From Cellulosimicrobium cellulans (GTDB lineage: Bacteria > Actinomycetota > Actinomycetes > Actinomycetales > Cellulomonadaceae), in NCBI RefSeq assembly GCF_016921195.1, contig NZ_JAFGYF010000008.1, positions 62,001-126,000 on the forward strand: a DNA stretch of 64,000 nucleotides, written 5' to 3'. Shown here piece after piece: positions 36,225 to 47,086 of this stretch. Below the pieces are notes generated by a model that saw only the letters and a list, made by a program, of their open reading frames with translations, did not search any database and was not told where the DNA came from. Both the position numbers and the translations under genes were made by a program. The stretch's first letter is position 1; every line of letters starts with the position of its first letter.

Positions 36225-36634
36225 CTCGGGGTGGGGTCGGTGGTCGGGCCGGTGCTCTGGTCGTCGGACGTGCCGGCGGGTCGCGGCCGGCCGAGGACGT
36301 AGTCCACGATCTCGGCCGTCGGGATGTCGAGGATGTCGGCCTGCGCGAGCGCGGGGGCGAGGACCTCGTCGAAGAAGCGGGCGCGGTGGTCCGCGAGGAG
36401 CTGCTCGCGCGCCCCCGGGGCGACGAACATGCCGAGCCCGCGGCGCTTGTAGAGGACGCCCTCGTCGACCAGGCCGGCGAACGCCTTGGCGGCCGTCGCC
36501 GGGTTGATGCGGAACGTCGTCGCGAACTGCGTCGTCGACATGACCTGCTCCTCCTCCGCGAGCTCGCCCGCGAGCACCTGCGCCCGGATCATCTGCGCGA
36601 TCTGGAGGTAGATGGGCTCCGGTCCGTCGAACAT
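36221..36634 (-). CDS. GntR-family regulator, YtrA subfamily
   Basis: A 137-residue regulator. The winged helix reads PIYLQIAQMIRAQVLAGELAEEEQVMSTTQFATTFRINPATAAKAFAGLVDEGVLYKRRGLGMFVAPGA. It has only a short C-terminal dimerisation helix, the defining trait of the YtrA subfamily. The ATG at 36634 is preferred to that at 36643 because the SD GGGAGAGG is then 9 nt upstream. It heads the ABC operon, and a clean palindrome upstream is its likely operator. Confidence 0.88.
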   Translation of the reverse strand: MFDGPEPIYLQIAQMIRAQVLAGELAEEEQVMSTTQFATTFRINPATAAKAFAGLVDEGVLYKRRGLGMFVAPGAREQLLADHRARFFDEVLAPALAQADILDIPTAEIVDYVLGRPRPAGTSDDQSTGPTTDPTPR

Positions 36635-36666
36635 GGGCCCCATCCTCTCCCGCCTCGTGCGTTATC

Positions 36667-36692
36667 TGGTTCATTACTCCACTAATGAACCA
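36667..36692. promoter_or_regulatory. Operator of the YtrA-type regulator
   Basis: Perfect 10-bp arms TGGTTCATTA and TAATGAACCA are separated by 6 bp, centred about 45 bp before the gntR start. The AT-rich core stands out from the GC-rich surroundings. Autorepression of the gntR-ABC operon is expected. Confidence 0.82.
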
Positions 36693-36723
36693 CAGATGCC
36701 GCCGATCCCACAACCCCGTCGCG

Positions 36724-36825
36724 CGAGGTAGAGCCCTGGTACGTCGAGGTAGAGCCTTGGTCTCGCGAGGTAGAGGCCCGGTCGTGCGAGGAGGCACCCT
36801 GGGGAGTGACCACGGCTCTACCTCG
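36724..36825. repeat. 21-bp repeat cluster B (core CGAGGTAGAG)
   Basis: Four forward units begin at exactly 21-bp intervals (36724, 36745, 36766, 36787), with a shared CGAGGTAGAGCCCTGGT-like sequence. The fourth is degenerate. A single inverted unit (36809-36825) follows. It lies between the divergent gntR and membrane protein genes. The ribosome binding site of the latter starts directly after the inverted unit. Confidence 0.85.
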
Positions 36826-36836
36826 CGGGAGGCGGT

Positions 36837-37511
36837 GTGGAGGGAGCGTGCGAGCTCGCGGGCGGGACGCCCTGGGCCGAGCCGCTGAGCGCCTGGACGA
36901 GCCTCGCGTTCGTCGTCGCCGGCGCGGGCGTCGTGGCGGCGGCGCTGCGCCCCCGCCGGAGGTCGTCGGGCACGCCCCGGCCCGACGCCGGAGCGACCAC
37001 GCGCCTGCGCGTCGCCTTCGGGATCATGGTCGCCCTGATCGGCGCGGGGTCCGTGGTCCAGCACGGACCATCACCCCTCTGGAACCCGGTCGTGCACGAC
37101 CCGCCGCTGCTCGGCGCGCTCGCGCTCGTCGCGGCCGACGCCGTCGCGGACCTCGCGGGCCGTCGGCTGCGGACCTGGTGGTGGCTCGCCCCGACCCTGC
37201 TGGGCGTGCCGATCGCCGCGGCGTGGCCCACCGCCTCGGCCGCCGCGCAGGTGGTCGTCGCCGCCGTCGCCGTGGGCGCGAGCGCCCTGCGCGCGTGGCG
37301 GCGCCCCCCGGTCCGACGGCGCACCGTCGCCGCGCTCGTCCTCCTCGCCGTGGGCGGTGGGATCGGGACGTCGACGCGACCGGGCTGGCCCCTGTGCGAC
37401 GCGGACGGGACGGTCGGCGTGACGCTCCAGGGGCACGCCGTCTGGCACGTGCTCGCCGCGGCCGCGCTGTGGCTGCTCGCTCCGACGCTCGCGACCCGCG
37501 CGGCCTCCTGA
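36837..37511 (+). CDS. Polytopic membrane protein, possibly CREST-superfamily hydrolase
   Basis: A 224-residue protein with about seven transmembrane segments. It contains polar residues placed as in CREST-type intramembrane metal hydrolases (alkaline ceramidase/PAQR): CELAGGTPWAEPLSAWTSLAFVVAG in the first helix, SVVQHG, VHDPPLL, and a late GHAVWHVLAAA with an H-x3-H pair. This is a pattern match by eye, not a proven family assignment. The GTG at 36837 follows a GGGAGGCG SD. No operon partner is seen. Confidence 0.65.
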   Translation: MEGACELAGGTPWAEPLSAWTSLAFVVAGAGVVAAALRPRRRSSGTPRPDAGATTRLRVAFGIMVALIGAGSVVQHGPSPLWNPVVHDPPLLGALALVAADAVADLAGRRLRTWWWLAPTLLGVPIAAAWPTASAAAQVVVAAVAVGASALRAWRRPPVRRRTVAALVLLAVGGGIGTSTRPGWPLCDADGTVGVTLQGHAVWHVLAAAALWLLAPTLATRAAS

Positions 37512-37637
37512 CGGTCGACCGTTCGCCTGCCCGTGGCGGTACCCTCGGCGGCCTGCCGGTGGGACCCTGGGAGGATCCGGCGTCCCGCGGCGGGTCACGC
37601 CCTCCGGCCGCCGGCGTCACGAAGGAGTGAGACGACG

Positions 37638-38045
37638 ATGGTCACCATTCGGCGCGGGTTCTCCAGCTTCTCGGCGGACGACCTCGACGCGGCGCGCGAT
37701 TTCTACGGGAGCACCCTCGGGCTCCCCGTCACGGCACTCGACGACGGGGGCGGTCTGGTGCTCCACCTGGGCGGGGGCTCGGACGTGTTCGTCTACCCGA
37801 AGGAGGACCATCGGCCGGCCGCCTTCACGGTCATGCACCTCACCGTCGACGACGTGGACCAGGCCGTCGACGAGCTCACCGCGAAGGGCGTGACGTTCGA
37901 GCGCTACGAGGGGTTCGACCAGGACGAGAAGGGCATCGTGCGCGGGTTCATGGAGGGCGGCGACGGTGCGTGGTTCACGGACCCTGCCGGCAACATCGTC
38001 GGCCTCGCCGACGGCGAGAACATGTCACGCCTGGTCGAGGGCTGA
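37638..38045 (+). CDS. VOC-family (glyoxalase/bleomycin resistance fold) protein
   Basis: A 135-residue single VOC module pair (FSADDLDAARDFYGSTLGLPV, then MHLTVDDVDQAVDELTAKGV, then WFTDPAGNIVGL). The metal-ligand His and Glu of true glyoxalase I are only partly matched, so an enzymatic role is uncertain. The ATG has an AAGGAG SD. It is monocistronic and convergent with asd across repeat cluster C. Confidence 0.87.
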   Translation: MVTIRRGFSSFSADDLDAARDFYGSTLGLPVTALDDGGGLVLHLGGGSDVFVYPKEDHRPAAFTVMHLTVDDVDQAVDELTAKGVTFERYEGFDQDEKGIVRGFMEGGDGAWFTDPAGNIVGLADGENMSRLVEG

Positions 38046-38180
38046 GGCCCGGCAGATCGGCACGACGCCGCCGCGGGAGGCCCCGGCGGCGTCTGCACGT
38101 CATGGTGGAGCTTCAGCCGTCGAGCACGAACCGCCGCCCGACCCGACGCAGGGCGCTCCGCCGTCGGTCAGACGTCCGAG

Positions 38181-40742
<2,562 letters not shown>

Positions 40743-40775
40743 TCAACGGCCCGCCGGGTGCTTGTGGGTCGATCG

Positions 40776-40781
40776 ATGATA
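40776..40781 (-). promoter_or_regulatory. Candidate -10 box of lysC-asd
   Basis: TATCAT on the reverse strand, 55 bp before the lysC ATG, with TTGGCC about 19 bp further upstream as a weak -35. This would give a leader of about 50 nt with an SD, unlike the leaderless genes nearby. Confidence 0.4.
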
Positions 40782-40845
40782 CGCACGCGCCCCGCGGTCC
40801 GGCCAAGCCCGTCCCGCCATGCGGGCCGGACCGTCGGCACGGGCG

Positions 40846-41664
40846 TCACGCGTCGGGCAGCACGCGCGCCCGGGGGCCGGCGACGACGACGTAGCCCAGC
40901 CCGACGACGGCGGCCCCGCCGACGAGGTTGCCGAGGCCCACCCAGGTGAGGTTGCGGGCGAAGTCGGCCCACGTCGTCGGGCCGAGCCCTCCGAGGAGGC
41001 CGAGCGAGAAGGTCGTCATGTTGGCGACCACGTGCTCGAAGCCGGAGGCGATGAACGCGAGGACCGCCCAGAACAGGACGATCGCCCGGCCCGCCTCGGA
41101 GCGCAGGCGGCCGCACGCCCAGATCGCGGCGCACACGAGGAGGTTGCACAGCACGCCGCGGAAGAAGAGCTCACCACCGGTCTCGTGGGCCTTCGCACGC
41201 AGCATGGCGGCGACCATCTCCCCCGCAGCCGCGTTGGAGCGGAGCACCCCGGCCCTCGTGACGGCGAACGCGAAGAGCATGGAGCCGGCGAGGTTGCCGA
41301 CGAGGCTCAGGCCGAGGGTGAGGACGGCGTCGCGCACCCGGACGGCGCCCGTCGCGACGCCCTGGGCGAGGATCATCATGGCGGACGTCACGAGCTCGGC
41401 ACCCGCGAAGACGACGAGGGTCAGCGCCGCGGCGAACACGCCGCCCGCGACGAGCCGCTCCCCCGGCGACCCCGCCGCGAGGAAGGGCCCGGCCGTCGCG
41501 ACCATGAGCACGACGCCGACGCCGACGTACGCGCCCGCGAGCATCGCGGCGACGAGGTAGCGCGCCGGCCGTCTCGCCGATCCGGCCTTCTTCCGGGCCG
41601 CCTCCGACTGGGTGGACAAGGCCTGGGCGAGGGTCTGCACGACCTCGATCCTCGCCGGCGCCAA
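40846..41664 (-). CDS. Formate/nitrite transporter (FNT) family channel
   Basis: A 272-residue FNT protein with six transmembrane segments. Characteristic segments are [53 protein letters not shown] and [15 protein letters not shown] (conserved central His region). It would pass formate, nitrite or a related anion. The start is uncertain. A TTG at 41664 gives the longest frame, but it lacks an SD. The GTG at 41640 has AGGA 8 nt upstream and may be the true start. Confidence 0.88.
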   Translation of the reverse strand: MAPARIEVVQTLAQALSTQSEAARKKAGSARRPARYLVAAMLAGAYVGVGVVLMVATAGPFLAAGSPGERLVAGGVFAAALTLVVFAGAELVTSAMMILAQGVATGAVRVRDAVLTLGLSLVGNLAGSMLFAFAVTRAGVLRSNAAAGEMVAAMLRAKAHETGGELFFRGVLCNLLVCAAIWACGRLRSEAGRAIVLFWAVLAFIASGFEHVVANMTTFSLGLLGGLGPTTWADFARNLTWVGLGNLVGGAAVVGLGYVVVAGPRARVLPDA

Positions 41665-41778
41665 GCCGCCGGGGCCAGGGCCCGTGGTCGCGACCGCGAG
41701 GGACCGAAGGTCCGAGGGCCGGCGGGCGCTGGACCGGGGAGGGACCGCACCGCGGCCCCTCCCCGGCAGACCGTGCGG

Positions 41779-42543
41779 TCAGCGCATCTTGCGCCGGTAG
41801 ATCGCGACGGCCCACGCGTACGCGACGGCGAGGATCCCGACGAGCCACGCGAGCGCGACCCAGATGTCGGAGCCGACGGGCTGCGCGCCGAACAGCGCGC
41901 GCAGCGTGTCGACGATCGCGGTGACCGGCTGGTTCTCCGCGAACCACGCGACCGGGGCCGGCATGGTATCCGTCGGGACGAACGCGGAGCTGATGAACGG
42001 GAGGAAGATCAGCGGGTAGCTGAAGGCCGACGCGCCGTCGACCGTCTTGGCCGAGAGGCCGGCGACCACCGCGAGCCACGTCAGGGCGAGAGTGAACAGC
42101 ACGAGGATCCCCAGCACGGCGAGCCAGGCACCCGCCGACGCGTCGGTGCGGAACCCCATGAGGAGCGCGACGCCGACGACGATCGTCACCGAGACGAGGT
42201 TCGCGACGAGCGACGTGAGCACGTGCGCCCACAGGACGCTGGACCGCGCGACGGGCATCGACTGGAAGCGCTCGAAGATGCCGCCCTGGAGGTCGAGGAA
42301 GAGGCGGTACGACGTGTACGCGATGCCCGAGGCGACGGTGATGAGCAGGATGCCGGGCAGCATGTAGTCGATGTACGACCCGGCGGCGCCGGTGTCGATC
42401 GCGCCGCCGAGGACGTAGACGAACAGCAGCATGAGCGCGATCGGCGTGACCGCGGTCGTGATGATCGTGTCCGGGCTGCGCAGGATGTGGCGCAGCGAGC
42501 GACCGGTCAGGACACGGGTGTCGGCCAGGGCGTGCGTGGTCAT
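41779..42543 (-). CDS. DrrB-type ABC-2 exporter permease
   Basis: A 254-residue permease. Its early segment RSLRHILRSPDTIITTAVTPIALMLLFVYVLGG, followed by a central FERFQSMPVARSSVLWAHVLTSL motif, is typical of daunorubicin-resistance DrrB proteins. There are six helices. The ATGA overlap with the ATPase gene at 42540-43370 shows coupled expression. The substrate is unknown. Confidence 0.9.
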   Translation of the reverse strand: MTTHALADTRVLTGRSLRHILRSPDTIITTAVTPIALMLLFVYVLGGAIDTGAAGSYIDYMLPGILLITVASGIAYTSYRLFLDLQGGIFERFQSMPVARSSVLWAHVLTSLVANLVSVTIVVGVALLMGFRTDASAGAWLAVLGILVLFTLALTWLAVVAGLSAKTVDGASAFSYPLIFLPFISSAFVPTDTMPAPVAWFAENQPVTAIVDTLRALFGAQPVGSDIWVALAWLVGILAVAYAWAVAIYRRKMR

Positions 42544-43370
42544 CGGAGCTCCTCTCCGGCGGGCTGGGCGCCCTCCGCGGTCTCGGGGGTCGTGGAGTCC
42601 TCGCCGGTCTCGCCGACGAGCGTGAGGAACACGTCCTCCAGGGACGGCTGCTTCTCGACGTACTCGACCTGCGCGGGCGGCAGGAGCGCCTTGAGCTCGG
42701 CCAGCGTGCCGTTCTGGATGATGGTGCCGCGGTGCAGGATCGCGATCCGGTCGGCGAGCTGCTCGGCCTCGTCGAGGTACTGCGTGGTGAGCAGGACGGT
42801 CGTGCCTCCCTGGGCGAGCTGGCGCACCGTGGCCCAGACCTCGATCCGGGCCTGCGGGTCCAGACCGGTGGTGGGCTCGTCCAGGAAGATGACCGGCGGG
42901 TCGCCGATCAGGCTCATCGCGATGTCGAGGCGCCGGCGCATGCCGCCCGAGTACGTCCCCGCCCGGCGCGAGCCCGCGTCGGTCAGCGAGAAGCGGGCGA
43001 GCAGGTCGTCCGCGACCTGGCCGGGGTTCTTCAGGTGGCGCAGGCGGGCGACGAGCACGAGGTTCTCCCGTCCGGTGAGGACCTCGTCGACGGCGGCGAA
43101 CTGCCCGGTCAGGGAGATCGACTCCCGGACCTGCCCGGGGTGCTCGACGACGTCGTGGCCGTGGATGCTCGCGGTCCCCGCGTCGGGCGCGAGCAACGTC
43201 GACAGGATGCGCACGAGGGTCGTCTTGCCCGCCCCGTTGGACCCCAGCAGCGCGAAGATGCTGCCCGGGGTCACGTCCAGGTCGACCCCGCGCAGCACAC
43301 GCAGGTCGCCGAACGACTTCTCGATGCCTCGGACCCGCACCGCGGGCGCGAGGGGCTGGTCGACAGACAT
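42540..43370 (-). CDS. DrrA-type ABC exporter ATPase
   Basis: A 276-residue ATPase with Walker A GSNGAGKTTL, signature YSGGMRRRLDIAMSL, Walker B VIFLDEPTTGLDP, and a final region resembling the DrrA C-terminal assembly domain (YVEKQPSLEDVFLTLVG). It ends in a disordered Glu/Thr-rich tail. It is part of the four-gene group led by the ribbon-helix-helix gene, 30 bp after DUF4097. Confidence 0.92.
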   Translation of the reverse strand: MSVDQPLAPAVRVRGIEKSFGDLRVLRGVDLDVTPGSIFALLGSNGAGKTTLVRILSTLLAPDAGTASIHGHDVVEHPGQVRESISLTGQFAAVDEVLTGRENLVLVARLRHLKNPGQVADDLLARFSLTDAGSRRAGTYSGGMRRRLDIAMSLIGDPPVIFLDEPTTGLDPQARIEVWATVRQLAQGGTTVLLTTQYLDEAEQLADRIAILHRGTIIQNGTLAELKALLPPAQVEYVEKQPSLEDVFLTLVGETGEDSTTPETAEGAQPAGEELR

Positions 43371-43400
43371 GTCCAGGTCTCCGTCTCTCTCAGGTGTGGT

Positions 43401-44243
43401 TCAGGGCCGGCGGACGACGACGTCGCCGAAGCCGGTGCTGGCGTGGATCTCCGCGGTGGCCTCGTCCTCGACGGGGCCCTCCGTGGGCGTGAGGTGGTTG
43501 CGCACGCTGCCGTGCTCGGAGCTCGCGTCGAGGAACGCGGCCGTGCCCTCCGGCACGCCCACCTCGATCGACCCGAACGACGTGGTGAGGGTGACGCTCC
43601 CGGACTCGAGCCGGTCGACCCGGATGCCGCCGTGCGCGGACTTGGCGGTGAGCGACCCGAGCACGCGGCTCACGGCGATCTCACCGTGCGCGCCCTGCAC
43701 GGCGAGCGTGCCCGTGACGACGCCGACCGTCGTCGCGCCGTTGCTGGCCTTGATCGTGCCGTCGCCGGCGATCTCGCTGATGCGCACCGAGCCGGCACTG
43801 ACCTTGACGTCCGCGGTGCCCGCGACCCGGCCGACGACGACCGACCCGGCCGACGCCTTGAGGTCCAGCCGCTCGACGTCCTCGAGGCGGACGTCCGCGA
43901 CCGAGAGGGTCATGTCGACGGCGCCGAGGGAGCCCTCGGTGTAGAGCGTGCCCGCCTTGCCGCGCAGGTCGGAGCCGGCGGGGAGCTCGACGGTGATGTC
44001 GGCGGTCCCGGCGGCGAACGGCAGGACGAACTGCTTCCACGACCCGGGGTACAGGATGGTGACGGCGTCCCCGTCGCGATCGACCCGGACGTCCTGGGCC
44101 GCACGGACGCTGCCGGACTTCGACGGGTCCGTCGGCAGGACCGTCACGACGACGTCGTCACGGTCGCCCGCGACGACGTGCAGGTTGGCGAAGGGCACGT
44201 CCACGACGACCGGGACGGGCTGGGGTGCGGGGAAAGTGGGCAT
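43401..44243 (-). CDS. DUF4097-family beta-helix-like protein
   Basis: A 280-residue protein composed of short beta repeats with recurrent GSVxV, TADVKVSAGSVRI and GSLTAKSAHGGIRVDRLESGSVTL patterns, as in DUF4097/adhesin-like right-handed beta structures. There is no signal peptide, so it is probably cytoplasmic. It is commonly found next to DrrAB-like exporters and small RHH regulators, as here, but its role is unknown. Confidence 0.82.
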   Translation of the reverse strand: MPTFPAPQPVPVVVDVPFANLHVVAGDRDDVVVTVLPTDPSKSGSVRAAQDVRVDRDGDAVTILYPGSWKQFVLPFAAGTADITVELPAGSDLRGKAGTLYTEGSLGAVDMTLSVADVRLEDVERLDLKASAGSVVVGRVAGTADVKVSAGSVRISEIAGDGTIKASNGATTVGVVTGTLAVQGAHGEIAVSRVLGSLTAKSAHGGIRVDRLESGSVTLTTSFGSIEVGVPEGTAAFLDASSEHGSVRNHLTPTEGPVEDEATAEIHASTGFGDVVVRRP

Positions 44244-44316
44244 GACGGAGCTCCAACGGTGGTGTCGGTGTGGTGTCAGCTGATGGTGGGAGAGGCGGGC
44301 GGCGGACCGGGGCCGG

Positions 44317-44865
44317 TCAGCGCACCCAGCCGGTGACGCGGGCGGAGCCGCGCTGCTGCGGACGGGCCTGCGCGGCCGGGCGTCCGGTGGACTGCTCGAG
44401 CGCCGCGGCGACCGCGCGCACGAGCCAGGTGTTGACGGAGACGCCGTCGCGGGCGGCGGCGGTCTCGGCCTGCGTCTTGAGGTGGTCGGGCAGGCGCAGG
44501 GTCGTGCGGGTCGTGGCGCCGGACTCGACGTCGGCCGTCCCGCCGGCGAGCGGCGCGACGGGCGGCGCGACGGGCGCCGGGGCGACGCCGTACGCGGGCT
44601 CGGCGGGCGCCGTGGCAGCGAGAGCCGGGGCGGCGACGACGAACTCCGGGGCGCCGCCCCGCAGCCGCACGTCGACCGACCCCGGGGCGAGCTCCGCGGA
44701 GATCTCGCCCGCCGCAGCCGAGAGCGCGTCGAGCAGGACGAGCCGCACGGCCGCGTCGAGCGGCGCGGTCAGGCGCTCGGCGAGGCGACGGCCGTCGTCC
44801 CCGGCGGCGTCCGCGGCGGCGGCGAGGCGGTTCTGGAGGTCGTCGACATACGGGGTGAGGTCCAT
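44317..44865 (-). CDS. Ribbon-helix-helix (Arc/CopG-type) regulator of the DUF4097-ABC operon
   Basis: A 182-residue protein with a variable Ala/Pro-rich middle and a C-terminal RHH domain (TTRTTLRLPDHLKTQAETAAARDGVSVNTWLVRAVAAALE, residues about 115-155). The N-terminal 80 residues are helical and may mediate dimerisation. It heads the operon with DUF4097 (73 bp downstream) and the Drr-type ABC genes. Three copies of an 8-bp sequence just upstream are its likely operator, suggesting autorepression. Confidence 0.8.
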   Translation of the reverse strand: MDLTPYVDDLQNRLAAAADAAGDDGRRLAERLTAPLDAAVRLVLLDALSAAAGEISAELAPGSVDVRLRGGAPEFVVAAPALAATAPAEPAYGVAPAPVAPPVAPLAGGTADVESGATTRTTLRLPDHLKTQAETAAARDGVSVNTWLVRAVAAALEQSTGRPAAQARPQQRGSARVTGWVR

Positions 44866-44887
44866 GACGCCATCATGGCACCACGTG

Positions 44888-44938
44888 TGGTGTCACTGCA
44901 ACCCCTGGCGACAACATTATTGACACCACATGACACCA
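44888..44938. promoter_or_regulatory. Operator with three TGGTGTCA half-sites upstream of the RHH gene
   Basis: TGGTGTCA occurs at 44888-44895, and its complement TGACACCA at 44921-44928 and 44931-44938. The last two are spaced exactly 10 bp apart (one helical turn), the usual geometry of RHH repressors. The AT-rich CATTAT between the sites could be a -10 region on the reverse strand. Confidence 0.75.
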
Positions 44939-44965
44939 AGGGGTGGTGCCGCCTCGGCGGCGCGG

Positions 44966-45781
44966 TCAAGCGGTCAGGTCGGCGACGACGTCGTACCCGA
45001 GCTTGAGGATGAGCGCCCCCACCACGACGACGAACACGACCCGGACGAACGCGCTCCCCTTCGCGACCGCCATGCGTGCGCCGACGTACGCGCCGAGCAG
45101 GTTCGCCCCGCCCATGAGCAGGCCGAGTCCCCAGATCACCGCGCCGTACGGGACGAAGAAGATGAGCGCACCCGCGTTCGTCGCGAAGTTCGCGATCTTC
45201 GCGAGCGCCGACGCGGGCAGGAACGCGTACCCGAGGATGCTCACGAGCGCGATGACGAAGAACGTCCCCGTGCCCGGGCCGAGGAGGCCGTCGTACGTGC
45301 CGATGACGAGACCGATCCCCGCCGCGGCCCAGCGGTGGCCGTTGCCCTCCCAGCGCAGGTTGGTCGTGTGCCCGAGCCTCGGCTTCGCGATCGTGTAGGC
45401 CGCGACCCCGACGAGCACCACGAGGATGATCGGCTTGAAGAGCTCGGCCGGGATGCGTGACGCGAGAGCCGCGCCCCCGATCGCGCCCACCAGCGCGGCG
45501 AGCGCCATGGGGCCTGCCGTCCGCAGGTCGGGACCGACCCGCCGGTAGTACGTCGCGGCGCTCACCGACGTGCCCATGATGCTCGCGAGCTTGTTCGTCG
45601 CGAGCGCCTGGACCGGGCTGATGCCGGGCACCAGGAGCAGCGCGGGGAGCTGGACGAGACCGCCCCCGCCGACGACGGCGTCGATCCACCCCGCCGTGAG
45701 GGCGGCGAGGACGAGCAGGAGGACGGTCAGGCCGTCGATCTCGAGCCCGCCGGAGGCCGGGAGGGAGAAGGCGGGCAGCAC
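44966..45781 (-). CDS. TSUP (TauE/SafE) family permease
   Basis: A 271-residue membrane protein with the two-fold TSUP pattern (AGWIDAVVGGGGLVQLPALL near the N-terminus, IGTYDGLLGPGTGTFFVIAL in the second half). It probably exports a sulfur anion or organic acid. The GTG at 45781 is preceded by a 10-bp perfect palindrome GTGGTACCAC (45788-45797), which might be a regulator site. It is a second paralogue besides 30658-31593. Confidence 0.88.
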   Translation of the reverse strand: MLPAFSLPASGGLEIDGLTVLLLVLAALTAGWIDAVVGGGGLVQLPALLLVPGISPVQALATNKLASIMGTSVSAATYYRRVGPDLRTAGPMALAALVGAIGGAALASRIPAELFKPIILVVLVGVAAYTIAKPRLGHTTNLRWEGNGHRWAAAGIGLVIGTYDGLLGPGTGTFFVIALVSILGYAFLPASALAKIANFATNAGALIFFVPYGAVIWGLGLLMGGANLLGAYVGARMAVAKGSAFVRVVFVVVVGALILKLGYDVVADLTA

Positions 45782-45835
45782 CCCCTAGTGGTACCACAGC
45801 GCCTGGTTCGCGGTGGTCCTGCGTCCCGGACCGGG

Positions 45836-46405
45836 TCAGGACTGGAGGGCGTCGTACTCCGCCTCGGCGGCGACGTCGTCCTCGACGTCGAGGCGCAGGT
45901 GCGCGAGCGCGAGCTGCAGCACGCGCAGCGCGCTCGCCGCGCGCTCCCCCCACAACGAGACGTAGGAGAACTGCCACCACCACAGGCCCTCGAGCTCGCG
46001 ACCGCCGTCGTGGTGCTGGAGCCCCTTCGCGAGGCACTCGGCGACGCACGCGAGGTCGCCCGAGAGCGACGCGGCGCCGACCTCGGCGCCCACGAGCGGG
46101 TCCGTGATCTCCGCGTAGTCGTCGAACCCATCGAAGAGCCGGGCGAGCGCGGTCCGCAGCGGGTCCACGTCGGTGTCGCGACCGGCGTCGGGCTCGAAGC
46201 GCTCGACCGGGACGACGTCGCCCATCGCCCCGAGCCGCGCGCCCGCGGCGAGCGCGTCGGACAGCGCGAGCAGCAGCAGGGGCAGCACGGCCCCCGGTGC
46301 GGCACCGGACGCGACCTGGGTCGTCGTCGTGAGGAACGCGCGCGCCTGCGCGGCCATGCCCTCGGCGATCTCCCGGAGGTCGGGGTCGTTCTCGATCTCC
46401 CCCAT
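45836..46405 (-). CDS. DUF5063 family protein
   Basis: A 189-residue, mostly helical protein of actinobacterial DUF5063, found conserved downstream of recR. Typical stretches are EIAEGMAAQARAFL, VLPLLLLALSDALAAGARLGA and GLWWWQFSYVSLWGERAASALRVLQLAL. The function is unknown. The ATG at 46405 has GAAGGGTGG upstream. recR ends 17 bp upstream, so the two are probably co-transcribed. Confidence 0.85.
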   Translation of the reverse strand: MGEIENDPDLREIAEGMAAQARAFLTTTTQVASGAAPGAVLPLLLLALSDALAAGARLGAMGDVVPVERFEPDAGRDTDVDPLRTALARLFDGFDDYAEITDPLVGAEVGAASLSGDLACVAECLAKGLQHHDGGRELEGLWWWQFSYVSLWGERAASALRVLQLALAHLRLDVEDDVAAEAEYDALQS

Positions 46406-46422
46406 GCGCGCCACCCTTCCCG

Positions 46423-47022
46423 TCAGCCGCCGACCAGGCGTCGGCCCTCGAACGCCCGGCCGAGCGTCACCTCGTCCGCGTACTCCAAGTCTCCACCGAC
46501 CGGCAGCCCGGACGCGAGGCGGGTCACGCGCAGGCCCATGGGGCCCAGCATGCGCGCGAGGTACGTCGCGGTGGCCTCGCCCTCGACGTTGGGGTCGGTC
46601 GCGAGGATCACCTCGGTCACCTGGCCGTCGGCGAGGCGCGCCATGAGCTCGGCGATCCGCAGGTCGCCCGGACCGACGTTCTCGATCGGGTTGATGGCAC
46701 CCCCGAGCACGTGGTACCGCCCGCGGAACTCGCGCGTGCGCTCGATCGCGACCACGTCCTTGGGCTCCTCGACGACGCAGATCACCTCGGGCGACCGGCG
46801 CGGGTCCGCGCAGATGCGGCACTGCTCGGACTCCGCGACGTTGCCGCACGTCTCGCAGAACCGCACGCGCGCCTTCACCTCGGTCAGCGCGTCGGCGAGC
46901 CGCCGCACGTCCGCGGCGTCCGCGGCGAGCAGGTGGAACGCGATGCGCTGCGCGCTCTTGGGCCCGACGCCGGGAAGCCGGCCGAGCTCGTCGATCAGGT
47001 CCTGGACAGCGCCTTCGTACAC
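46423..47022 (-). CDS. recR: Recombination mediator RecR
   Basis: A 199-residue RecR. It has the N-terminal HhH ([24 protein letters not shown]), the zinc finger C-x2-C...C-x2-C ([21 protein letters not shown]), and a Toprim domain ([36 protein letters not shown]). It acts with RecO and RecF in gap repair. TAGGCT lies 6 nt before the GTG at 47022. It is found with dnaX and DUF5063, the conserved bacterial neighbourhood. Confidence 0.96.
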   Translation of the reverse strand: MYEGAVQDLIDELGRLPGVGPKSAQRIAFHLLAADAADVRRLADALTEVKARVRFCETCGNVAESEQCRICADPRRSPEVICVVEEPKDVVAIERTREFRGRYHVLGGAINPIENVGPGDLRIAELMARLADGQVTEVILATDPNVEGEATATYLARMLGPMGLRVTRLASGLPVGGDLEYADEVTLGRAFEGRRLVGG

Positions 47023-47086
47023 TCCCCCAGCCTACGGGTCGCGGCCGCGCAGCAGGACGACGCCGCGGGCACGGCGGCGCGGGTCG

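Noticed and set aside
40819-43944. A long open frame (over 1000 codons) on the + strand
   Set aside because: It is antisense to the FNT, Drr-type ABC and DUF4097 genes, has Arg/Ala/Asp-rich composition typical of high-GC shadow frames and no motif.
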